64,000 bases of DNA from positions 16,546,001-16,610,000 of the forward strand of contig NC_087257.1 in assembly GCF_037042905.1 (NCBI RefSeq), given 5' to 3'. Both the position numbers and the translations under genes were made by a program. Positions 25,541 through 37,494 of the stretch are shown here, piece by piece. Within the stretch, counting starts at the first letter, position 1. Each line of letters begins with the position of its first letter. The notes under the pieces are model-generated. The model saw nothing but the letters and a program-made list of their open reading frames with translations, was not told the origin of the DNA and made no database searches. This DNA is from Lytechinus pictus. Its lineage: Eukaryota; Echinodermata; Echinoidea; Temnopleuroida; Toxopneustidae.

Positions 25541-25805
25541 ATGCAGTCAATTAAGTAATAGCGTAATTGTGTACAATTAAGTAATAGCCTACTTCCAATC
25601 ATTCCTAATTTATTTTCTACCATTAGGAATGTTACAATAATTCTTTGATTAATTAGTTAGGATTAGGACTGTACGTGTATTTTCATGGCCTTAAATCCCG
25701 GGGATTAGGGGATATAATACTCCCCGACACACACTTTTTGGAGGGGGGGGGGGGAACCGCGGGAATGTAATCATCGCCCCCACCACTTTTCAAGCCAGAA
25801 TATAG

Positions 25806-27079
25806 CCCAGAAGGAAAAACCAGTTCCACTGGACCAGTTAGATCAGTAGAATTTTAACTGGTAACTCTGAAAATTGGAACATCGGTTTACTGGTCTAACT
25901 GGTCATACTGGTCCAGTTAAACTTTTACTGGTCCAGTTAAAAATTAAACTGGTCTTGAATTACTGGATTTTTTTCTGGTGGTTGTTATACTGGTCTCACT
26001 GGTCCTTCACAAGCTGGTCTTCTTTACTGGTATTTTCTACTGGTCTTGACTGGTTCTCGAACTGGTCCTCGTACTGGTCTTACTGGATCAATTTATTACA
26101 TGCATTTGGTTTGTTATATACCATGGTCAGTGAAATGTGATGGAAAAGATGGTTAGTAAATTAATCTTTCTGCTGTCATTTTAAATGTGATATATGAAAT
26201 TACACATTTTCGTTGTGAATTAGTTCACACACTTATTTGGAAAGTTTTTAAACAACAATGAGTGCCATTGCAAGGATATTCCATTCTAAATCCTGATTTT
26301 TCTTTTAAAAACAGGAAATATGCAAATGAGGTAAACCACTTTATCAGCATCATCAGAATTACTGGTATTACTGGTCTTGACCAGTTCAATTTCAAACAAT
26401 GAATTACTTTAGACCAGTTGACTATATCAGAGGAATATATCTTGCTTCGATCTTAATCATAATTAAAGGAAATAATTATTTTAATGATAATGTTAATACT
26501 TGATAATTATGAAAATATTAATAATAATAATAATTACAATATCGATAAAAATGATAACAGTAATAAGAATGATAACAACAATGATCATAATAATCATAAT
26601 AATAATTATGATAATTATAAGAATGATGATAACGATAATAACTTTCTCTGAATTGCAAGATTCATTTTCCATAATTCGTCAAATGATCTGACTTGAAATA
26701 AAGTCATTATTTATTGGACCAGTAACACCAGTTTGATGAAAAACAATTTAACTGGTATTACTACTTTGCTTCAACTGGAATGCAATTGTTTGAACTGGTC
26801 TCCAGTTGATTTATACTGGTCCAGTTAAAAATCAACTGGTCCAGTAAACATATACTGGAAACCATTTATTTGACCAGAAACACCAGTTTGATGAAAAACA
26901 ATTTAGCTGGTATTACTCATTGCTTCAACTGGAATGCAATTGTTGGAACTGGTCTCCAATTGATTTTTACTGGTCCAGTTAAAAATCAACTGGCCCAGTA
27001 AAAATATACTGGAAACCAGTAAAATTCTACTGGAAACCAGTAAAAATTCTTACTGGTCTTACTGGTTTTTCCTTCTGGG
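25806..27079. mobile_element. TIR element saturated with ACTGGTCCAGT motifs (1.27 kb)
   Basis: CCCAGAAGGAAAAACCAGT (25806-25824) is mirrored exactly by ACTGGTTTTTCCTTCTGGG (27061-27079). ACTGGT or ACCAGT occurs dozens of times inside, often as ACTGGTCCAGTTAAA and sometimes in runs with 8-12 base spacing. A partial internal duplication (about 26725-26860 and 26868-27000) repeats ACACCAGTTTGATGAAAAAC. An unrelated AAT-rich simple repeat sits at 26470-26640. No transposase. Confidence 0.85.
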
Positions 27080-27099
27080 AGGCTTTATTTTTCTAATCA

Positions 27100-27980
27100 T
27101 CAAAATGATTGATACTACGGTTCATGTGCATGTGGATTCATCTTAAAATGCAGCAAAAGTAAATTGGTATAATTTTGCATTCCGAAAACGCAAATTTTTC
27201 AGTCTATTCTCACAAGAATTTGTCGAGTCTATCATAATGAATAATCCCTTATAGCAATGGTTATATCTGCTGCATCATGAGAGTATGGTTATTGTAGTCC
27301 AAATTATTGTATGATAGAATTTTAGGTATGGTTATGACTTTGATGATTAACCAATAAAAAAAAACCCGTTAAGTAGGCCTATACACTGGCGTGAATGGGG
27401 GGGGGGTATTAATAATTTATACAAAAATATAGGCCTATCCTATACCATGTATACAATGAGCCATTGATGACATTGACCAAAATGCTGTTTATGAAACACT
27501 GAGCCACATTAATTAGGACAGCAATGTTAACTATTTTTATATGATACTTTAAATCACATTTAGTTAACACAACAATCTAACAAATATTCAAAATGTGAAT
27601 GTCGCATCATCTCCCAATATAATCTTGAAGATTATTATAAATCTTTTCTTTCTGCAATCTTTTCCTTTTCATTTACATATATCATTATGCTTTTTTACGT
27701 TTTTGGAAGCCTGTGATGGCCTACACATTTCATATGGACCCTTATTCTTGATGATCATGATCCCATTTTGTTTCATTTTCATCTCACCTTAAACCAGTGA
27801 TCGAGCAAATGCGTTTCGTTGAACAAAATAATCTCGACTGTTCAATCATTTTGCTCTTTATTTTCCCTTTCTTCATAAGGTTTACGTTTTAGATAATTTA
27901 CCCTTTACCTCTGTTACTGTAATTATATGCATATTATCTCAAAAGAATGAAGTAATTTTTTCAAGACTCGCTCACTATAC
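27100..27980. other. Intergenic DNA, no feature recognised
   Basis: AT-rich; a G run at 27399-27407. No convincing exon seen. Confidence 0.35.
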
Positions 27981-27984
27981 ATAC

Positions 27985-28264
27985 ACACTAAGAAATAAAA
28001 GTTCAAAATTGAACCCCGAAAGGTTGATGCAAATTGAACCCCTGATTGGGGTTCAAAAATTGAATCCCTGGTTGGGGTTCATTTTTGCACCCTGCGGGTT
28101 AAAAACTGCACCCCTAAATTTTAAATTGAACCTCTAGGGGTGCAGTTTTGGACCCGCAGGGTGCAAAAATGAACCCCAACCAGGGGTTCAATCTTTGAAC
28201 CCATAGGGTGCTGATTTTGCATCAACCTTTCGGGAATCAATTTTGAACCTTTATTTCTTAGTGT
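27985..28264. mobile_element. MITE with ACACTAAGAAATAAA ends and TTGAACCCC repeats (280 bp)
   Basis: ACACTAAGAAATAAAAGTTC pairs with GAACCTTTATTTCTTAGTGT. Inside, TTGAACCCC/GGGGTTCA recurs in both directions, as do GGGTGCAAAAATGAACCCC and its inverse. The bases ATAC flank both ends and may be the target duplication. Confidence 0.88.
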
Positions 28265-28269
28265 ATACG

Positions 28270-28860
28270 CTCACTCGCCTTATTTCTCTCATAATTACAC
28301 ACTCCTTGAAAGACGATTTTGGTTATCATTCTGCAAGTCGTTCAGCTTTTAACAAATCGCTCGCATGTGGAATGATTGATCACAACAAAACCTTTACAAT
28401 AGCCATTGAAAAAAAACTGTGATAGGCCTTTAATCATCCTCAACAAAAAGTGATAGATGATAATATTATGTACATTATGTACTCTGGTATTCATAACCTG
28501 TGGAGTGAAAATTACACACCACTTGAAAAAAGTTTTAGGACACCATTTTCTCTTTCAACTACTGAAAATTTGCTCACTCGCTTACTGTAATTCAGTAGTT
28601 TAGGTTAAAAAATTCCATTACTAAATAGCCATCGAAAAAAATCAAGATAGGCCTTTAACTATGTAGGTCAATATATTGTTATCACCCCCCCCCCCCCTTC
28701 CCCACGTACTGCTCCGACCATTGGTAGTTTTTATATCTGAACATTTTCTGAACCTCGAGTTCTTCGAAAAGTTACTGTGGTGTACTCCGGCCGTCACATG
28801 CGCATGCATCACGGAGGGCATCGAATTGTGACATCACAATAAATGAAACTTATGCAATGC
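28270..28860. other. Intergenic DNA before MGC gene A
   Basis: No exon seen. CGATTTTGG...CGCTCGC and CACCATTTTCTC...CTCACTCGC phrases recur loosely at 28310-28370 and 28540-28590, suggesting an old duplication. A C run lies at 28685-28697. Confidence 0.35.
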
Positions 28861-28861
28861 G

Positions 28862-28994
28862 CGTCTTAAATCACCCTGGGAACGCCTACTTATTGTCACA
28901 ATGATTATTGTAATGATTTTCTCCGAGTGAACTTGCATTTAGCAGTTTCTCTGATATTTCTTTACGAATCTTCGGAATTTTCAAAATCTTTATC
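28862..28994 (+). promoter_or_regulatory. Upstream region of MGC gene A, conserved with copy B
   Basis: The 130 bases before the start codon match the equivalent DNA of copy B (55942-56075 on the minus strand) almost base for base, including CACCCTGGGAACGCC and TCTCCGAGTGAACTTGC. The duplication therefore included the 5' UTR and possibly the proximal promoter. No TATA box was recognised. Confidence 0.45.
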
Positions 28995-31677
28995 ATGGGA
29001 TGTACAAATTCTAAAGTATGTCCTCTACCAATGGGTTTGGTGGTAGATACTTCACAAACTCGGCGCAAAAAGCGCAATGGGAGATCATTGTTGAAGGCTT
29101 TGACCAATTTGTTCCGCAGGAGGAATAAAGTAAGAAACCCTTCTATTTGCTGTTTTCTTGAAAATAATCACATTGAGTTGCCATGATAGGCCATTTACGT
29201 TCATTGTTTAATATTCTAAACAAAGTCTTATTTCTGCACTAGATCTAATTAACATAATAAAGCCGAACTCTTGTTTTAACACACTGATTTGTATAAAGTG
29301 GGCGAAGATAATGATGAAAACCACAAAACATCAAGGACTCTGTTTCTTTCAAAAAACAAAGAATAAATTGTGTAATGAAAAGAGAGTTGGAGATTAGAAA
29401 GAGAATCAGATGCCAGGGGCCGCGGAATGATTTAAGAGGTGTACGTATTTAAATCTATGGTAATAGTGGGGGTCGAACATGCATAAAAATAAAAACACAA
29501 ACAAACGCACGCACAAAACTTGATGGTAATTTTCATATATTTCTTTTTACACATTTATTAAAAACTGTAAAGTGTTTGTATGGTGGGGGGGGGGGGGGTC
29601 TGTGGTCAATGTAAACAGAGATATAGCATTTCCATGTGAAGCTCATGAGTGGTAATAGGAAGCCTACAAATACCAATATATAGGGATCATTGGCGTATCG
29701 AAATGGGGGCATACTATGATGATAGTTATGGCCTGTATGATCGATAGAGATAGAGAAAGAGAATAGAGAGAATTATGGACAGACAGCTATTAATAGAGAG
29801 AAAGTGATGAGGGAGAGATGAAAGAATGGGGTGAGGGTTGTTAACTCGAGCTAAAGCTATTGGTTTGCACCAGCATTATGAGCAAATTAATTCATAGACT
29901 TCAACATAATTGTCAATAGGTGGTACCCATCAATTTCTCTCGAATCGGTGACGTCATCGACCAGCCTTCAACATCCTATCTGAGAGACGAGACAATGATC
30001 AACGCACATGACTTCCTGGCCTATCGTAAGTCCATGTTTGAAACTTCTCAAAGGAATTATAGCTGTAGGCCTGTCTTGCTTATAATAAACATAAAGCTTT
30101 TTTTGGCAAATGTAATTCAAATTTTTTTGTAATACCTCATACATGTCATATAGAGAATGGTTATATGTTTAAGAAAAAAGGGGTAAGGCAATTTGACACA
30201 ACCGATATTTTAAAAGAGTCTCAGTGATCAAAAAGTTTTGCGAATCCGATACAATATATTTCCCAATCAGATTAACCGTGAACTAGCAGTAGACAGAGTA
30301 AAATTTATGACTACGAATTATTGTGGAAGAAAATTTTGCCATGTTTCTTAAGACCTTCCACTAAATAGGCCTTTTCTTTTACATGTCCGGTTGAAATAGA
30401 ACGATTCTTGGCAAGTACTGTTCTCGAAGACAGCGAGCCCGTCTTTGACGACGATGATGACACGGTCAAGCAAAAGCAGCCATCTATGTCATACCCACCA
30501 GGAAAAGTCAAGAAGAGCTGTGACATCCTCGTCATTGGTAGGTCTTTTATTTCTCTCCCAGAAGCGGCAATACAATAAGAAGATATTATTAGGATGAAGG
30601 TGGCCATGATTTGCGGGGCAGTAAAAAAATCAAAGTTTAACAAGACAAAATAGAGTCTAGATATGAAAAGGGTAATTTGGATGTATTTACGAGTTGACCC
30701 TCGTTTTTTTTTTTTTGCAGATCATCCTTCAGATGAGAACCCTTCTGCTCACATTATTCCAATCAAGGCACGGCCTGGGGGTGTGGCTTTTGAGGTTGCA
30801 AATAAATTTGATCCAATCACAGATATGGCAGACGTCAAAGTCAGCCGAGGGGGCGTGGCTTTTGAGATCACAACGGATGAATCTCCGGTTCGGTCTGCAG
30901 AAAGTACCGAACCATCAGAGATGTCTCTGCCTAGCCCACCAATCACAACCATGAGCTGCACACGTCACACCAAGGAAGGTGTGGCTTTTGAGATCGACTT
31001 CGGCGATGACGAAAAGCAGAAGCAACAACTACGGTCTCTCAGCAAAGTGACATCACGAATTGCCAAGGAGGGATGGAGCGAGCGTGACGTCATCAAAGAA
31101 ACTGATGACGTTTGGGTGGCCAACAAAGTTCTTGCAATGAACGTAAGTGGAAGTATCATAATTTTCAGACTGGATTTAACAGTTAAAAGTCTTCATCTTT
31201 TTCTTTGGGGGGCTTAACACATGGTGAAATTTTTCATGATCTGTAAAATTCATATTGTTGAAAGATTGACATTTATGTGGAAATATTACAGCAGACCTCA
31301 GTCAAACTTCATTTTAAAATATGTTGGTAACTCTGAGAGAAAGAGAAAAGATGCAAAACCATGTTAATTCTGAATATTTTTGGAAAGTATATATGCTTTT
31401 TACCACATTATAATCGATGCCCTGAAAGTAAAGTATAAAAACTGAAAATCGAAGTCTCTTTTTTTCCTTTGTTTGCTTTCAGGACAAAGCAAAGAGGAAC
31501 GAGAAACGGTTGGCTTCTCTGAAGAAGGCTGAGGAAGAGTTCGACCTGATGACAGCTACTATGACAGAGAGAGCCCTTGACAGCTTTCACTACATCCTGG
31601 TGAAAGAGACCTGCACAGAACACAGTCTTCTTAGGAGAGCTCAGTTCAAGGCCTGGCAGAAGAAGATGATGCAGTAG
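28995..31677 (+). CDS. MGC-GVAFE gene, copy A: putative N-myristoylated protein with three GVAFE repeats, five exons
   Basis: Exons 28995-29129, 29920-30025, 30400-30537, 30721-31142 and 31483-31677 join in phase (AAA|GTAAG, ATAG|GTGG, TATC|GTAAG, AATAG|AACG, ATTG|GTAGG, TGCAG|ATCA, AAC|GTAAG, TTTCAG|GACA) to give 331 aa. The N terminus MGCTNSK fits the MGxxxS/T myristoylation consensus, with Cys3 a possible palmitoylation site, followed by a basic stretch (residues 23-45); membrane anchoring is therefore likely. An acidic patch (DDDDD) lies near residue 105. GGVAFEV, GGVAFEI and EGVAFEI occur at about 146-152, 170-176 and 212-218. The last exon is charged and probably helical (KRLASLKKAEEEFDLM). 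The GVAFE blocks faintly recall the GQAFE peptide of stathmin-like domains, and STMND1 also starts MGC; this is weak inference. Function unknown. The intact paralogue lies at 53082-55941. Confidence 0.82.
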
Positions 31678-33300
31678 ATAGAACAAAGAAGAACGAGAAA
31701 CCCTTGGCTTCACCGAGGAAGGCCGATGAAGAGTTCGACCTGATGACAGCCACTATGACAGAGATCGAGAACCCTTGACAGCTTCCACTACATCCTGGTG
31801 AAGGAGACCTGTACTGAGCACAGTCTTCTTAGGAGGGCCCAGTTCAAGGCCTGGTAGAAGAAGATGATGCAGTAGATAGAACAAAGAAGAACGAGAAACG
31901 CCTGGCTTCACCGAGGAAGGCTGATGAAGAGTTTGACCTGATGATAGCTACTAATGACAGAGAGAACCCTTGAAAGCTTCCACTACACCCTGGTGAAGGA
32001 CACCTGTATTGAGCACAGTCTTAGGAAGGCTTAATTCAAGGCCTGGCACTTGAGCAAATGGGAACGAGGAAGGCTTGGCTTCTCTAAGAAAGGCTGATCA
32101 TGAAGAGTTCGACAAGATGAAAGGCTCTGTGACAGAGAGTACCCTTGGATAGCTTCCACTACACCCTGGTAAAGGAGACCTGCACTGAGCACAGTATAGG
32201 CTAAGTTCAATGCCTGGCAGAAGAAGATGATGCAGTAGACTGAGCAAAGAGGAACGAGAAACTCTTGGCTTCTCTGAGAAAGGCTGATCCGATGAAGACT
32301 TCGACAAGATGAAAGGCTCTATGACAGAGAGTACCCTTGACACCTTCCACTACACCCTGGTAAAGGAGGCCTGTAAAGAACAAAGTCTTCTTAGGAGAGC
32401 TCAGTTTAAGCCTGTCAGGAGAAGATGATGCAAAGGACTGAGAGAGGAGGAACATCTTGGATTGATGACAGCTACTATGAAAGAAAGTACCCTTGACTCC
32501 TCGTGAAGGAGACCTGTAGCTGAACAGTGTTCATAGGAGGGCCTAGTTCAAGGTATGTCATAGGAAGATGATGCAGTAGACCGGACGAGACAGATCGCCT
32601 TGGACTGATAGTTTCTTCTGAGGAGAAGACTCTGATAACAGATACGATTCCTGTACATTCTGGTGAATCTTTATACGAAGGCCCAGTTCATCCTGGCTTG
32701 GTAGGAGATGCATCATACTGTAGATTGAGCAAGGAATAAATTCTTGCAGTCCTAGTTGAGATGGAGAATACAGCAAACATGCTCAATAATTCTGGTGAAG
32801 GACTCAATTTTGCAAAATACGGTCTTATAGGCAGCTTAGGGCGTGACAGAACAATAAGATTTAGTAGACTGAACTAGGAGTAACTTATGTATCTAGAAGG
32901 AACAAAGATTCTTCTGTTTGCGCGTTTGCTAATGAAGGAGATCGGTCCTAAACACAGCACCCAAAGCCAGAGTCCGTCTCCGGCCATGCCGGCCGTGTAG
33001 AAGATGATGCAGTACGTAGACTTAGCAGAGTAATAACTGAGGAAGGCTTCAGATAAAATGGATACCAATTTGGATACAACGGGCCTTCTACAGTCGTGTC
33101 AAGACATCTGCCAAGAATTCAAATTCCTAAGGAAGGCTTTGCCTCAGTGCACACATGGAAGGAGTTGACCATTCCTTCGCTATAAACTCCCATGACGGAC
33201 AAACATCATGGATTCTGGTGGGAAACTTCAGGAGTGAAGGAGGCAGATTACTTTTCATATGAGAAACCGATGAGCTGCTAAAGTACAGTGCCCAAAGAGG
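31678..33300 (+). repeat. Tandem decayed copies of the terminal exon of MGC gene A
   Basis: After the stop codon of copy A the sequence restarts as a near copy of the last exon. Recognisable copies cover about 31678-31876, 31877-32047, 32048-32239, 32240-32436, 32437-32579 and 32580-32722, with weaker ones to about 33300. Boundary tags GAAGATGATGCAG recur near 31665, 31864, 32227 and 32567, and a variant near 33001. Units are about 140-199 bp against 195 for the exon, and contain no intron sequence. All have frameshifts or stops, and similarity falls with distance from the gene. The array may lie in the 3' UTR of copy A. Confidence 0.85.
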
Positions 33301-34188
33301 CAGCTGGATTTGAGTTAAAACCTTCAGATTATTTTATTGCATTTCTTCCTAATAAATTGACATGAAAATCATGAAAAGAAACAAATTTTTTCTTGATTGT
33401 CTTCTTTCCTTAACTACTAAAGAGTACTTTTATTGTTCGAATTCGTGTAATTAGGGATCCATATGTCTAGACGAGGAATCATGGCCCTGCATGGGAAGCG
33501 GGGGTGCTGCGTGTAGTATTCACCATAGGCACACCCCTGCATGGAAATTTGGTACGTAGATATGCTAAAAAGCATAAATTTAATCAAAATCGCCTTGTCA
33601 ATTTTTTTCCTGGACCAAAATCCTGTACAATTTGTATCGAAACTTTTTTTTCTTTCTTTTTGCTTGTCAAATTTGGACCAGCACCCCCTGCTCATTCATC
33701 GTTCCCAGGACCCTGCAAAGAATATAACAAAGCTATGATTTTATTTATACACCGACGAGAATTTAAATCCTTTTAATGGAATTCAGTGAGAGAGAGAGTC
33801 AGACAGGTGAAAAAGATGGTAACATCAGGCTTCCACTTTGTATATTTCATTTGCTCGTAAAAGCTTTTTGAAGAGTGTTTTGCAAAAGGGAAAGGAAATT
33901 ACACCAAATGGTATCGCCTCCTGGCGACACAGCTTCTACAAAAACGCTATAATTAGAGGAGCAATTAGACCAAGGAGATCTCCTTGATTAGACTGTGCTC
34001 TCAAAAATATACATATTAGAGTAGAAGATTCTGTGTTTATTCCCGGGGTTTATTCGGTATTTGAATACTTACACTAACGTTTCCTGTCTTGATCATGTTG
34101 ATCGAGGCGAATATTATCACCGTCATCGTCGTCATCATCATAGTAAGTACATGTTTTCTGACACTTTATTGCTTCAACTAAGTAATAT

Positions 34189-34383
34189 CAGTAGCGTACA
34201 CAGAGGGGGTGGGGGGTTACACGGGTTCAACCCCCCCCCCCTTTGATTTTAGTGAAAGGCAACCCCCATCAATAAATCAAAACCCCTCTTTAATAAAATA
34301 ATGTTGGAGAATTTTTTTTTTTGCTTTTCAACTTTTCAGTCAGTTTGACCCCCCCCCCCTTCAGAAATCCTGCGTACGCTACT
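34189..34383. mobile_element. Small MITE with CAGTAGCGTAC ends
   Basis: CAGTAGCGTACACAG is mirrored by CTGCGTACGCTACTG. Near each end are G or C runs (CAACCCCCCCCCC; GACCCCCCCCCC). Confidence 0.7.
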
Positions 34384-34819
34384 GTGTGATATAATTTTCG
34401 GACTGCGGAAGAATCCTTATGAGTTATGTGATATGAGTTTTGTTTGTGATATTCTATCGTTTTATGAATTAGCTGTTTCATAATCATAAAAGGAATTCTC
34501 TGAACGTCACTGTTTCTGCCCTACTTGGTTTTCATGTTCCCTCTCTACATATTATATGACCCCTTCTCCCCTCTCTCTCCCCCTCTCTCAATTCGCACCC
34601 TCCCCTCTATCTCTCCCCCTCTCTCTCTTCATCTTTTTCAATATTTCTTTAGTAGAGGGGAGATATAAATTATGTTACAGCACTTTCACACATCATCTTC
34701 CCTCATCCCAGTGACATTTTTATGCTCTCTATTTTACGATGTTGAATCATTCTGCATGATACATTTTATTTTCCAGTTCCCTCCATCCCCTTTCATTATT
34801 TTAATCTCCCCCCCCCCCG

Positions 34820-34859
34820 TTCGTTTCTTTCTTTCTTTTCTTTCTTTCTTCTTTTCTTT

Positions 34860-34892
<33 letters not shown>

Positions 34893-35000
34893 TTTCTTTT
34901 CTTTCTTTCTTTCCTTCTTTCTTTCTTTCTCTCTTTCTTTCTTTCTTCTTTCTTTCTTTCTTTCCTTCTGTTATTTCTCTCTTTCTCTCTCTTTCTCTTT
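34820..35000. repeat. CTTT-type polypyrimidine microsatellite
   Basis: About 180 bases of CTTT, TTCTT and CTCT units with no purine on the plus strand over long stretches. The open frames across it are artefacts. Confidence 0.9.
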
Positions 35001-35839
35001 CTCGTCTGTCTTAACATTTTGTACCCCATCTCTCCCTTTTTATTAAAAAAAAAAAAATTAAAAAAACACAATCAAACACAGTGACAGTTTTCGTCTATCC
35101 AGCATTGTTCAAAATGTATAATGTTATTCCAAACACACACTCAGTGTTAGTTTAAATATGCATATTATTACATCCTGAATTATGAAGAATCACTTTTCCC
35201 TACTTGGCATATAATAATAAACTGAATACTATGTCTACGGGCCTACTGCAAGTTCTGTCAAATAATTCGTAACCTTTACCATGTTTACGGCATATATAAC
35301 TTGCATGGGCCTATTTGAAATATGATTATGTTTTATACGCCAGTAATCAGCGTTGGTCTTGTAGGCCTATTCATTCCGGTGTTCACAGTGTCCAGTTCGG
35401 TGTTTAGATGGCGCCTCCGTCACCAGCACCTGCATACAAACGGAATCAGGATATACATTAAACAACACTGCAAAAAACACAACCGTCCGGTGCTAATTTA
35501 ACACAAGCCCAGTATCTCCATGTACAGTATGTACCAGAAAAGTGTTGGGACAACCCCAGTTTGGATTTGGGGTTAACACTAGACAGGCGTCAAATATTAC
35601 TTCCTTCTTTTGTTATAAACACTGCTAATGATACAATCCTTGCAGCTGATTTTCTAAGAAAAGAACACACCCTAAGAGGTACATAAATGAAAGCTTAATG
35701 AAAATCATACAAACATTAAGAGAGTATAAACGTTTTGATCACTATGTACATGATATACAAGCAAATTAAAAAAATATCGAAATGTCACTGTACATGAACA
35801 ACCTGTATATTAGATTAGCAGATACCCCGATGGGCCTGT

Positions 35840-36127
35840 ATAATAATAATAATAATAATTATTATTATGAGGCGCCGATTTATCTAGTTGCCTATTCAAT
35901 TGCGCACTATATACCCGGCTGTAGCTCCAGCTGCTTATGGCGCTTGGTGCATTCAAGGAATTAATCCTACCGGGTACCCATTCACCTCACCTGGGTCGAG
36001 TGCAGCACAGTGTGGATAAATTTATCGCTGAAGGAAAACACGCCATGGCTAGGATTCGGGCTAGGATTCGAACCCACGACCCTCCGTTTGAAAGGCGAGA
36101 GTCAGAACCACTAGACCACAGCGCGCC
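35840..36127 (-). mobile_element. tRNA-derived SINE
   Basis: On the minus strand the head reads GGCGCGCTGTGGTCTAGTGG (A box TGGTCTAGTGG), with CTCGCCTTTCAAACGG as an anticodon-arm-like segment and GTGGGTTCGAATCCTAG as a perfect B box. The layout resembles a tRNA-Glu-type head. A unique body follows and the element ends in an ATT/AAT simple repeat near 35840-35862. Confidence 0.78.
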
Positions 36128-36638
36128 CGACAGACTACAGATTATTTTGAAAATGTCATCAATATAATAAATGAAGTGGCAGTTTATGTTCCGTTTTGAT
36201 CAAGTTGAAAGCAAAAAGACAAACGTCATACTAACATACATGCGACTAAAAATAATTTGTTCATCTGCATTATGGAGAAAGTTTACAATACTAGGCTAGT
36301 ATTTTTTTAGAATTACAATATTAAGAGGCCGCCATATTTCATGTTACGAATTGGGGGGGGGGGGGAGAGCTTAACACGCGTCGAAAACAACAAAATATGT
36401 ACGTCACAGTACATACCTTTTTGTTGATTTTATGGACGTGATTGACAATATCCTCTTAAATAGCTTAATCAGGCCTGAGTTGAATTTAAGAACCTTCAGA
36501 GTTTATTTCCATCATATTTATATTTTGAAGCGTTTAATATGCAAATGAAAACAACTCTATAACTAGCTAAATTGTTTAGATTTTTTTTAAGCGTAAGTCA
36601 AATAAAAAAATTATACAAAATATGTATAGAAAAACGCT

Positions 36639-37439
36639 CTAAGCTTTAAATCGAGGGGGACGATGCCCCCATAATTTTTTTTTTGTAATGAAAATAGCAA
36701 TGATAATAATTAATTTACCGGCACAAAAGACGACCCTGTTTTTCCTCCGTGTACACCAGCAGCCAGGGGCATTGGCACAGGCTAGAGAACAGAGAAAACA
36801 TTGAAATACAGATAGATGAAACACAGATAGGTAATAAGGGCCATGGGCCCATTCAAAATGTCACAAGTGAGATGAGGGCAATTTTCGGGGGGGGGGGGCG
36901 TCTGACTTGAATCATGCAAATTCCGACTCCAAATTCAACTTCAACTATTATTCTGAAGGCATGTTATGTTCTATCGCGGACACTACATTAGAAATGTATG
37001 TCCGTAATACAACACAAATGGATTGAAACTTTCATGATCACATTAAGGATACCTTGTGCACGCTTTTATTATAGTTCAAAAAATGCAATAAATGGACAAT
37101 GTCCATAACTCATAACACCCCAGGGCCACGGACCCCCCCCCCCCCAACACAAAAAAAACATGTATATACATTTTATATATATATATACATATATATATAT
37201 AGGCGAAAAAATGACAAGACGATTTGACGTTGCTGTAGACCACAATTTAATCCGAGCTTTCGGCCTTAGGCCTTCTTCATGGGTTCTTTTAACAAAAACG
37301 AACGAAACATATCAATAGTATAGAGGGAGGAACAGGTGGAAATATGGGCATTTACATGTACATATATAATAATTGATATATAACATATTTGGTACAAGAC
37401 ACAGTAGTCATGTTAAAGAGTGGATGCCTGTTTACATTT

Positions 37440-37494
<55 letters not shown>

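Noticed and set aside
31408-32776. Several minus-strand frames across the array behind gene A
   Set aside because: They are antisense shadows of the exon-derived repeats.
36052-36127. Functional tRNA gene
   Set aside because: A and B boxes are present but the acceptor stem does not close and a SINE body and simple-repeat tail follow.
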